Positions 1-5,640 of a stretch of 6,308 bases of DNA are shown piece by piece. The notes under the pieces are model-generated. The model was given only the letters and a program-made list of their open reading frames with translations, had not been told where the DNA came from and did not search any database. The stretch comes from an uncultured Sutterella sp. Lineage in GTDB: Bacteria; Pseudomonadota; Gammaproteobacteria; Burkholderiales; Burkholderiaceae_F. Position 1 is the first letter of the stretch, and the number at the start of each line of letters is the position of its first letter. The stretch lies in assembly GCA_900770335.1 (NCBI GenBank), contig CAAGKD010000178.1, positions 1 through 6,308 on the forward strand. Reading direction: 5' to 3'. The translations under genes and the position numbers were made by a program.

Positions 1-17
1 AGTATGCGTCTTTGCAT
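1..17 (-). CDS. Start of a divergent gene, only five codons in window
   Basis: Read on the minus strand, an ATG at 17-15 is preceded by an AAGGA ribosome-binding site (28-24) with a six-base spacer. It opens a frame reading Met-Gln-Arg-Arg-Ile before the window ends. The basic start would suit the n-region of an exported protein, but five residues cannot identify a product. The position supports the call: LysR-type regulators are commonly divergent from a gene they control, and the regulator at 304 points the other way. All three plus-strand frames hit stops here within the first 50 bases, so the tail of a plus-strand gene is unlikely. The alternative is a chance match between a Shine-Dalgarno-like stretch and an ATG. 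Confidence 0.35.
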
Positions 18-303
18 GATCTTTCCTTTTTAAGCAATGAAACTTGAGGCCGGGCGACGCCTGGGCGCACGCCCCGTCAGGCAATCTGTTGCTCGAGCAG
101 GCGGCGCGTCGCGCCCCTCCTCGACCTTGGAAATCCTACTTTTCATCCCCTCCCTCGCGTCATTGGGTGATTCCTGCGTCCTTTTCCCGGATTCGAAAGA
201 GCGGTTCCCGAAGGGCGGCAGGCGTGCGGGAGATTCCCGAGCGTGCAGAGCGAACCACGCACATAGAATCTTCCGATCACAAGAAGAATCAAATGGAGAG
301 ACC
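18..303. promoter_or_regulatory. Divergent intergenic region, probable LysR operator and promoters
   Basis: This 286-bp stretch has no convincing gene; the open frames crossing it are low-complexity Arg/Pro/Ala readings. It lies between the putative divergent start at 17 and the LysR start at 304. It holds a 10-bp palindrome TGCTCGAGCA at 90-99. It also holds three copies of TTCCCG at 184, 205 and 234, and a palindrome CGGGA-GAT-TCCCG at 227-239 that includes most of the third copy. GCGTGC occurs on both sides of that palindrome (222-227 and 241-246). A weak -10-like TAGAAT sits at 264-269 without a good -35. A regulator usually binds such a region to control itself and the divergent gene; that role is inferred here, and no exact promoter can be assigned. 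Confidence 0.5.
295..298 (+). promoter_or_regulatory. Ribosome-binding site fixing the LysR start
   Basis: GGAG lies five bases before the ATG at 304. The open frame extends further upstream to an ATG at 37, but that extension is low-complexity and has no family resemblance. The Shine-Dalgarno site and the fit of the helix-turn-helix domain from about residue 12 both favour 304. Confidence 0.7.
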
Positions 304-1299
304 ATGGACCCGAATTCGAACCGCCCGCAGCTCGACGAGCTTCACCTCAGGTTCTTCGTCGAGCTCTGCCGGCGGGGATCGCTCACGGTGAGCGCGCAGA
401 AGATGGGGCTGAGCACCTCGGCGGCGAGCCGCCTGCTCGCGCATCTGCGGGAGCTCTTCGGCGAGCAGCTCTTCCGGCGCACGAGCGACGGACTCGTCCC
501 GACCGCCCGGGCGGTGTCGCTTCTGCCCAAGTTCGAACGGCTCCTTCTCTGCTACGAGGATCTCTTCCGCCCGCAGGTGTTCGACCCCAACGTCGTGCGG
601 CGCCGCATCCGCATCGCCTGCAGCGACAACGCCGCCTGCGACATCCTCGGGCGCGTGATTCCGCTCATCCTCGAGCGCGCGCCAGAGCTCGAGTTCGACA
701 TCATCCCCATCGCGGACAACATCGTCCCGCGCCTGCGCTCGGGCGAGATCGACTTCGGGATCTTTCCGACCGAAAAGACCTCCGCGGGCGTGCGCTCGGC
801 CCTGATCTACGAGTCGTGCTACCGCTACGTCGTGCGCCGGGGGCACCCCCTCGAAGCGCTCTACGCCGTCGAGCGCAAGCTCACGCCCGAGGATCTCGCG
901 CACTACCGGTTCCTCGACGCGATGATTCCGCCCGGCGCCGGAATCGAGCTCCCCTCGGTCGCGGAGAACCGCCACGCGAACATCCCCGGCCGCACGCAGA
1001 TCCGAACCGCCTACATCCTCTCGGAGCCCCTCATCCTCGCCCGCACGGACCTCGTCGGGATGCTCCCCGAGTCGATCACGCGGCAGTACCAGTATGCGGG
1101 GCTGCCGATCGTGTCCCTGTGCAAGGTCTTCGGGCACTCGCCCCACCGCCCGCACCTGCTCTGGCACGAGCGAAGCGACGAGGATCCCGTGACGGCCTGG
1201 ATCCGCGCGCTCTTCGTGCACGCCTTCAAGGGCGAACCGCACGCGCCCTTCTGGAAGGAGCGGCCCGAGGAGGCGCTCGGGGCGATCGACGGGATCTGA
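304..1299 (+). CDS. LysR-type transcriptional regulator
   Basis: The product is a 331-residue DNA-binding regulator, the normal length for the LysR family. Residues about 12-71 form the N-terminal winged helix-turn-helix. It shows the usual pattern of a leading Leu/Phe helix, a 'GSLTVSAQKMGLSTSAASR' recognition segment and 'LFGEQLFRRTSDGLVPTARA'. Residues about 100-310 form the type 2 periplasmic-binding-protein-like effector domain, including 'GEIDFGIFP' near 147-155. Near the end, 'LLWHERSDEDPVTAWIRALF' (285-304) resembles the C-terminal segment of NahR/NodD-like members. The effector cannot be told from sequence. The ATG at 304 is chosen for its GGAG site. The gene faces away from a putative divergent gene and lies 322 bp upstream of a porin on the same strand. 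Either could be its target. The gene is intact, with no frameshift seen. Confidence 0.93.
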   Translation: MDPNSNRPQLDELHLRFFVELCRRGSLTVSAQKMGLSTSAASRLLAHLRELFGEQLFRRTSDGLVPTARAVSLLPKFERLLLCYEDLFRPQVFDPNVVRRRIRIACSDNAACDILGRVIPLILERAPELEFDIIPIADNIVPRLRSGEIDFGIFPTEKTSAGVRSALIYESCYRYVVRRGHPLEALYAVERKLTPEDLAHYRFLDAMIPPGAGIELPSVAENRHANIPGRTQIRTAYILSEPLILARTDLVGMLPESITRQYQYAGLPIVSLCKVFGHSPHRPHLLWHERSDEDPVTAWIRALFVHAFKGEPHAPFWKERPEEALGAIDGI

Positions 1300-1621
1300 C
1301 GCCGGCGCCTCATCCGCCTTAAGACGTAGTCTCTGATAGTTCCTTTGGCCTAAACAGACTGATCCTTTTGAAGTACAAATAAGCGAAGCTCCTGATTTCG
1401 TTTGGCGGGAATGACCGCGGAGATCCGCCAAGAGACCGCCATGACGGCGCCTTTTAGGATGCTCGTTACAGGCTCCGGGAGAGAGCCCTCGACCGGATGC
1501 CGCCCGACCAGCGGCGCCGGCCGCTCATCGCAAAGCCGCGCGGCGCTGCGCTCTGCCTGACCAGCCGAGAGAAGCGCCCCGGGCTCAGGCGCCCCTGAAG
1601 ATTCAAAAGGAGAAATCAGTC
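1300..1621 (+). promoter_or_regulatory. Intergenic region and leader of the porin gene
   Basis: No gene is seen in these 322 bp. About 1319-1410 is clearly richer in A and T than its surroundings and is the likeliest promoter zone for the porin. It contains TTTGGC twice (1344-1349 and 1401-1406), CTGAT three times (1333, 1359, 1392) and TACAAA at 1374-1379. No well-spaced -35/-10 pair stands out. The following roughly 200 bases are GC-rich and would form a long leader with several short hairpins, for example at 1471-1487 (GGCTC/GAGCC) and 1511-1524 (GCGGC/GCCGC). A clear ribosome-binding site AAGGAG sits at 1607-1612, nine bases before the porin ATG. No T-tract terminator for the LysR gene was found, so some read-through into the porin is possible. 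Confidence 0.45.
1574..1598 (+). promoter_or_regulatory. Two mutually exclusive short hairpins upstream of the porin start
   Basis: GCGCC (1574-1578) can pair with GGCGC (1588-1592), and TCAGG (1585-1589) can pair with CCTGA (1594-1598). The two stems share bases and cannot form together. They end nine bases before the porin ribosome-binding site. Porin messages are often controlled after transcription, so this could matter, but both stems are only five base pairs and such matches arise easily in GC-rich DNA. Confidence 0.2.
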
Positions 1622-2818
1622 ATGGCACAAACCCGCCGTCAGATCTCAACGCTCGTCACAACCTCGCTCGCAGCCGTCTTCGCGGCCGCCCCGGCCGCGG
1701 CCGGAGCCAATGAGCTCGGCCTGTGGCTGCCGCCCGTCGCGCAGCAGGAGGGCTTCCACATGAGGGGCATCGTCGACACGGGCTTTCGCGTCCAGCACAC
1801 GAGCGGGAAGACGACCCTCTCGATGCTCCCGAACGGCGACGAGACGTCGGCGATCAACTTGCGCGCCCGCGAGACGCTGCCCGGCGGGGGCTACGTGCGC
1901 ATGAAGCTCTCGATGCCCTTCAAGTCCGACACGGGCACGATGCAGCAGCCCAACAACGTGCTCTTCAACGAGGCGATCCTCGCGGTGGGCGGCCAATGGG
2001 GCGAGCTCGCCATGGGCCGCACCCCGAACATCTTCTCCGGCAACGGCGACTTCGGCCTGTGCCCGCAGATCAACCCCTCCTCCATGGGCACGAACTTCTC
2101 GAACTCAAGCCTCGCCCCGATCTTCTCCTCGGGCTACAACTTCAACAACTCCTTCATCTACAACTCGCCCCGGATTAACGGATTCCACACGGCGATCCAG
2201 TACAGCAACGGCCGCGCGGCCGACGAGACGCCCAGGAGCAAGACCGACCAGCTCATCAACGTCGCCGTCACCTGGAAGGGCGGGCCCTTCAAGTTCGCGG
2301 TGATCGGCGGGTATTTCGACAACGACTCGGACGCGAAGAACGGCATCCGCCCCAACGCCGAGAAGAACATCGTCGTGATGGGCAGCTGGTGGCCGGGCGA
2401 CGGCTGGAGCTTCCACGCGGCCTACCAGTACGTGCGTGACGGCATGCACCTGGGCGGGAGCTTCTTCAAGTACACGGGCCTTGACGGCAACGGTCGCGGC
2501 ATCGCCCTCTCCGAGCGCGGCGTCGATTCGCACGCAGGCATCCTCGGCTTCGGCAAGCGCTTCGGCAACCAGAAGATCTCCGCGGTCATCATGGCCAACC
2601 ACGTCAAGTACATGGGCGACTCCGAGGTCGTGGGGGACCGCGACGGCTGGCGCATTTCGCCCGCGACGATCTACCGGTATTTCCTGAGCAAGCGCACCCA
2701 CGTCTGGGCCGCGGCGAGCATGACGCACGGCACGGGCATCTACGAGCGCGCAAGAAACCACGCGGCCGATCCGCTCAAGACGGTGGACTTCGGCGCGGGC
2801 CTCACGCATCACTTCTGA
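1622..2818 (+). CDS. Outer-membrane porin, beta-proteobacterial (Gram-negative porin family)
   Basis: The product is a 398-residue outer-membrane beta-barrel channel expected to form trimers for diffusion of small solutes. Residues 1 to about 27-29 are a Sec signal peptide: basic start (TRRQ), hydrophobic Ala/Leu core, and an Ala-rich cleavage site near 'PAAAGA'. The mature chain alternates polar and hydrophobic residues, as strands do. Family-like segments are 'RGIVDTGFRVQHTSG' (first strand, 48-62), 'WGELAMGRTPNIF' (126-138) and 'FNNSFIYNSPRINGF' (174-188), the last matching the stretch after the constriction loop. The chain ends in 'GAGLTHHF'; a C-terminal Phe is the signal for barrel assembly. 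Length is typical. The ATG at 1622 has AAGGAG nine bases upstream. A single Cys (147) follows the signal peptide, unusual but not unknown for porins. The substrate is unknown. The same-strand LysR gene upstream may regulate it. Confidence 0.9.
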   Translation: MAQTRRQISTLVTTSLAAVFAAAPAAAGANELGLWLPPVAQQEGFHMRGIVDTGFRVQHTSGKTTLSMLPNGDETSAINLRARETLPGGGYVRMKLSMPFKSDTGTMQQPNNVLFNEAILAVGGQWGELAMGRTPNIFSGNGDFGLCPQINPSSMGTNFSNSSLAPIFSSGYNFNNSFIYNSPRINGFHTAIQYSNGRAADETPRSKTDQLINVAVTWKGGPFKFAVIGGYFDNDSDAKNGIRPNAEKNIVVMGSWWPGDGWSFHAAYQYVRDGMHLGGSFFKYTGLDGNGRGIALSERGVDSHAGILGFGKRFGNQKISAVIMANHVKYMGDSEVVGDRDGWRISPATIYRYFLSKRTHVWAAASMTHGTGIYERARNHAADPLKTVDFGAGLTHHF

Positions 2819-2894
2819 GGCAGCTCGCGAACGGGGCGGACCCGATGCCGGCGACGGCCGGTCGGCCCCGATGCCTCATCGACTGCAGCCGCGA

Positions 2895-2926
2895 GCAAGG
2901 AGGCTCCTTGCGGAGTCTCCTCTTGC
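2895..2926. terminator. Tandem quasi-palindromes between convergent genes, possible bidirectional terminator
   Basis: In the 122-bp gap between the convergent porin and cas6 genes, 2895-2911 is a near-perfect palindrome (GCAAGGAG, one base, CTCCTTGC). It is followed at once by GGAGTCTCC (2912-2920) and TCTTGC. The second unit is a looser copy of the first, so alternative pairings over 2895-2926 are possible. The site lies where both transcripts should end. No T-tract follows on either strand, so a standard Rho-independent terminator is not shown. It may instead be an mRNA 3'-end stabilising hairpin. The rest of the gap shows only a 9-bp direct repeat, CCCGATGCC, at 2841 and 2867. Confidence 0.4.
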
Positions 2927-2940
2927 GCCGGCCGGAGCCG

Positions 2941-3924
2941 TCAGAAAGCCGCCAGGCCGCCCGCCAGCGCGTATTTTCCCAGCCCGAAGGTGGCGTTCTT
3001 TCCGAAGTGAAGCATCTGTCCGGCCGAGAGCAGCGTCAGGAACGGCGCCGGGACGCCCTCGAGCTCAACCGCTCCCACGACGCCGCCGAAGTTCATTCTC
3101 CGCTCCTGCCGGCTTGAATAGCGCGTCCAGTCCTTCCAGACGAGGTCCGTTCGCATCCCGATGCCGTCAGCCGCGGCCGAGAGCGCCCGGAAGTCAAGCT
3201 CAAGCGCCTCGCCCATCTGGAATTCCGAGAGGAGGCTCACCCGCCGCATCAGCGCCATCATGAAGGCATGCGCGCCGATCTCGCCGGGCCTGAGGGCCTT
3301 GCCGTTGTTCTGAAGCCTCAGGGGCGTCTCGACGCGCAGCGTCGCGCGGTCCCCTCGAGGAATCGCGAGCGTCGTCGAATTCTCATGCGCCGCGACCCTT
3401 GCGAAGCCCGGCGCGTAGACAAGCTCCTCGTCCCCGAGCGAGGACGAGCGCTCGATCGAGACGCCCTCGAGCTCAGCCCGGCCGTGCGCGACATGGAAGG
3501 AGAAGGCGCGCTGCATCGCGTAGATGACGAGCGCGAGGTGCTCGCGCGCCCTGCCGATCAGCACGATCCGGAAGGAGAGCCGCTCCCCGGCTTCGCAGAC
3601 ATGACGCCCCCAGCGCGGAGGCTCGATCACGTAGGCGTTCGGGATCTGCGTGAACTTCTGCAGCTCATGACTTTCGGGCGGCGGCGTTTCAAAGACCGCC
3701 GTGTAGGGACAGCTCCGGTAGAGCGGACAGGCCTTGCAGTCGGGCATGCGCGTCATGCAGGCCGTGCGCCGAAGCGCCCCACCGAAGGCGCCCCGGATGG
3801 TTGAGCCCGAATAGTCGGGCAGGTCAATGGGCTCGGTGACCCGAAAGTCGAACCGATAGCGGGCGGCGGAGAGCGTCAAACGCTCCGCCCCGCCCTCCCG
3901 CAGGGCTTCGGAGAGCGTCGCCAT
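2941..3924 (-). CDS. cas6: Cas6 family pre-crRNA processing endoribonuclease
   Basis: The 327-residue product resembles the Cas6 RAMP proteins found with type III systems; Cas6 cuts the CRISPR transcript within repeats to release crRNAs. An N-terminal RAMP segment (about 18-52) holds 'LPDYSGSTIRGAFGGALRR'. A cysteine cluster follows (C56, C63, C66, C72; C-x6-C-x2-C-x5-C, then PY), as seen in this Cas6 branch. Residues 264-284 contain 'WKDWTRYSSRQERR' and a Gly-rich turn. The C-terminal Gly-rich RNA-binding loop 'LHFGKNATFGLGKYAL' spans 305-320. There is no His in the first 85 residues (the first is H86), so the catalytic residues of archaeal Cas6 cannot be placed and may be absent. The start overlaps the csm5 stop by one base (TGATG), with GGTGA six bases upstream, implying translational coupling. 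It is the last gene of the operon in this direction. Other RAMP roles are less likely. Confidence 0.86.
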   Translation of the reverse strand: MATLSEALREGGAERLTLSAARYRFDFRVTEPIDLPDYSGSTIRGAFGGALRRTACMTRMPDCKACPLYRSCPYTAVFETPPPESHELQKFTQIPNAYVIEPPRWGRHVCEAGERLSFRIVLIGRAREHLALVIYAMQRAFSFHVAHGRAELEGVSIERSSSLGDEELVYAPGFARVAAHENSTTLAIPRGDRATLRVETPLRLQNNGKALRPGEIGAHAFMMALMRRVSLLSEFQMGEALELDFRALSAAADGIGMRTDLVWKDWTRYSSRQERRMNFGGVVGAVELEGVPAPFLTLLSAGQMLHFGKNATFGLGKYALAGGLAAF

Positions 3925-5549
3925 CAGGCTTCACCCCGCAGCGCTCGGAGCTGCTTCTTGAACTCCTTCTCCGCCTTGCCCTGGAACATGTCGCGCTTCT
4001 TGAGAAGCGGCTGGATCTTGAGCGCGAAAGCCTTCTTCTCTTCGACGCTCGTCCATCCGAGGGCCTGCGTCATGACGATCTGGACGCGCTTGAAGAGCTC
4101 CGTGCCGTTCCTGACGGCGCCCGGAGCCTTCTCGAGCTGCGTGCAGATCTCCTCGCCCTCGCGCGCTTCTTCGGAAAGGCCCGCCATCGCCTCGGCGCGC
4201 CTCGCCTCCTCGGCGCGCTCGGCCGCCTCCCGAGCGGCCTTCTGCGCCTCTCGCCGTGCGAACTCCTCCGCATCCTTCCTGCGTCGCTCGTCGAGCGCAT
4301 CACGTTCGGCGCGAACGGAACGCCACTCCTCAACGACGTCCGTCATGCGCGCATCGGCGCCGGTGCGGCGGCGCTCCGCCTCGCACCAGGTCTTGAGCGC
4401 GGCGTTCTCCCCTTCCGGATCGAGCTCAAGGACGGCCCATCCGTATGGCAGGCCGTTGGCGACCTCGCCCTCTCCGAAAGTGCACGGATTGTCATTCGTA
4501 AGCCAGATCGTGGTCGAGTGATCGAGCGTCTCGGGCGGGCGCTTCCTGTGCCGGATCTGGATCATGGCCACGCCGGCTCCCTGCAGAGTCTTGCTCTCCG
4601 CGCCGGCGTTCTTGCCGACATGAACAAGCGCGGCGCGCCCCTCCCGGAAGGCAGGCTCGAGCGCCTCAAGAAGCCTCTTGACGGACTGCACCCACTTGAC
4701 CGGGTCGGGCGACTGGAGCTTGTGCTTGTCGAACCAGTCGATGAGCTTGAGATCATCGCGCCAGTTGGCCATTCCATAAGCGTGCGCGTCCCTCATGATC
4801 GAACGGGCGTCCGAATAGACGTTGGCAACCTTGAGGTTCATTCCCCCCGTGAGCGTGACGTCGCCCGAGAAGACGCGGTACTGCGCAGGAGCGACGGCCT
4901 CGAAGCAGGACGCAATGCCGGCGGTCTTGCCCGTCTGCTTGAAGTACCTGTCGGCGGCGTTGACCTCGGTGAAGACCGCGCCATTCGCATGCATGTCGCC
5001 CACCTTGACGAACCGCATGGGCGAGTTCTCAAGGTTGCCGCCAAGAATGCGCTCCGTCGGTCCGGACCGCTTGTCTTCGCCCCAACCGGCCCTGCGGCCG
5101 TCATTGAGGCGGTTCTGCAGGGCCGTCGAGAAGACGCCCTTGAGGGACGACCCCGGAACATAGGGCTCGGCGACGCCGTTGCGGCGCTCGTACATCACGC
5201 GAGCAATCTCGAGCTGCGTGTTCTTCTGATTGCCCTGCGGGTTGAGCATCTTGCGATAGGAGCCCATCGCCTTCTTGGAGACGGGAACGATCGAATCCGC
5301 CCAAGGGCGGTAGGTCGCGACATGGTCGGCGTAGAACTTGTTGATTCTGCTGATGTCGCTGCCGATCGCTGCCAGAAGCTGACGGCGCTCCTCGACAGTG
5401 AGCGCCGCCATGGCGGGATTGAAGCCGTAGAGAAGACCTCGGTCCCGGTCGATGACGAAGTTGGTCGGCTCGAACACCTCGCCCGCGCCGATGTGGATCG
5501 GCGAAAGGGGCGTGAGAACGAGGCGGTGCGTTTGCATGAATGCGTTCAT
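3924..5549 (-). CDS. csm5: Type III-A CRISPR RAMP protein Csm5, with long C-terminal extension
   Basis: Csm5 caps the 3' end of the crRNA in the Csm interference complex and takes part in crRNA maturation. Family marks are 'LTPLSPIHIGAGE' (12-24), 'YVPGSSLKGVFSTAL' (130-144), 'HVGKNAGAESKTLQG' (310-324) and 'LPYGWAVLEL' (367-376). From the ATG at 5549 the protein has 541 residues, longer than most Csm5 proteins (roughly 350-450). The excess is residues about 380-541: a strongly charged Arg/Glu/Ala helical, coiled-coil-like stretch (about 402-455), then a Lys-rich helical region to the end. The frame stays open upstream to 5768, but that part overlaps csm4 and is Arg/Pro-rich. I therefore take 5549, which has GGGAAG (5567-5562) 12 bases upstream; an ATG at 5537 is the alternative. 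It lies 91 bp after csm4 and overlaps cas6 by one base. Confidence 0.87.
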   Translation of the reverse strand: MNAFMQTHRLVLTPLSPIHIGAGEVFEPTNFVIDRDRGLLYGFNPAMAALTVEERRQLLAAIGSDISRINKFYADHVATYRPWADSIVPVSKKAMGSYRKMLNPQGNQKNTQLEIARVMYERRNGVAEPYVPGSSLKGVFSTALQNRLNDGRRAGWGEDKRSGPTERILGGNLENSPMRFVKVGDMHANGAVFTEVNAADRYFKQTGKTAGIASCFEAVAPAQYRVFSGDVTLTGGMNLKVANVYSDARSIMRDAHAYGMANWRDDLKLIDWFDKHKLQSPDPVKWVQSVKRLLEALEPAFREGRAALVHVGKNAGAESKTLQGAGVAMIQIRHRKRPPETLDHSTTIWLTNDNPCTFGEGEVANGLPYGWAVLELDPEGENAALKTWCEAERRRTGADARMTDVVEEWRSVRAERDALDERRRKDAEEFARREAQKAAREAAERAEEARRAEAMAGLSEEAREGEEICTQLEKAPGAVRNGTELFKRVQIVMTQALGWTSVEEKKAFALKIQPLLKKRDMFQGKAEKEFKKQLRALRGEA

Positions 5550-5561
5550 GGTTTTTCTGAG

Positions 5562-5567
5562 CTTCCC
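5562..5567 (-). promoter_or_regulatory. Weak, distant ribosome-binding site for csm5
   Basis: On the minus strand GGGAAG lies 12 bases before the ATG at 5549, farther than the usual 5-9 bases. It is the only Shine-Dalgarno-like element near either candidate ATG (5549 or 5537). If real, csm5 translation may be less efficient than that of its neighbours. Confidence 0.35.
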
Positions 5568-5585
5568 TGTTTCTTTGCAGGAGGC

Positions 5586-5612
5586 CGGAGGCGCCTCAAT
5601 CGGGCGCCTCCG
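5586..5612 (-). promoter_or_regulatory. Strong hairpin in the csm4-csm5 gap
   Basis: In the csm transcript, the arm CGGAGGCGCC pairs perfectly with GGCGCCTCCG across a seven-base loop (CGATTGA). This makes a 10-bp stem with nine G-C pairs and one A-U pair. Interrupted pairing (GGAAGG against GCCTCC, with mismatches) could extend it. It sits between the csm4 stop (5643-5641) and the csm5 start (5549). No T-tract follows on the transcript, so a standard intrinsic terminator is unlikely. Possible roles are mRNA processing or stabilisation, attenuation between csm4 and csm5, or cleavage by Cas6 if the stem resembles the CRISPR repeat. The structure is seen directly; its function is inference. Confidence 0.6.
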
Positions 5613-5640
5613 CCTTCCGGGCCGTTCCTTCAAAGAGCGT

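Noticed and set aside
37..303. N-terminal extension of the LysR frame to an ATG at 37
   Set aside because: The extra 89 residues are low-complexity with no family resemblance. The ATG at 304 has a proper GGAG site and gives the normal family length.
30..305. 91-residue minus-strand open frame across the region upstream of the LysR gene
   Set aside because: It has no recognisable domain and no clear ribosome-binding site, it starts inside the LysR start region, and it fills the expected divergent promoter region.
289..1431. 380-residue minus-strand open frame antisense to LysR
   Set aside because: It is rich in Arg, Glu, Asp, Val and Ala and reads as the antisense of a GC-rich gene whose plus-strand product is clearly a LysR protein.
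2105..2812. 235-residue minus-strand open frame antisense to the porin
   Set aside because: It is an antisense shadow; the plus-strand product has a signal peptide and porin features.
2845..3263. Short plus-strand open frames beginning in the convergent gap
   Set aside because: They run antisense into cas6, show no domain or convincing ribosome-binding site, and have Arg/Pro/Ser-biased composition.
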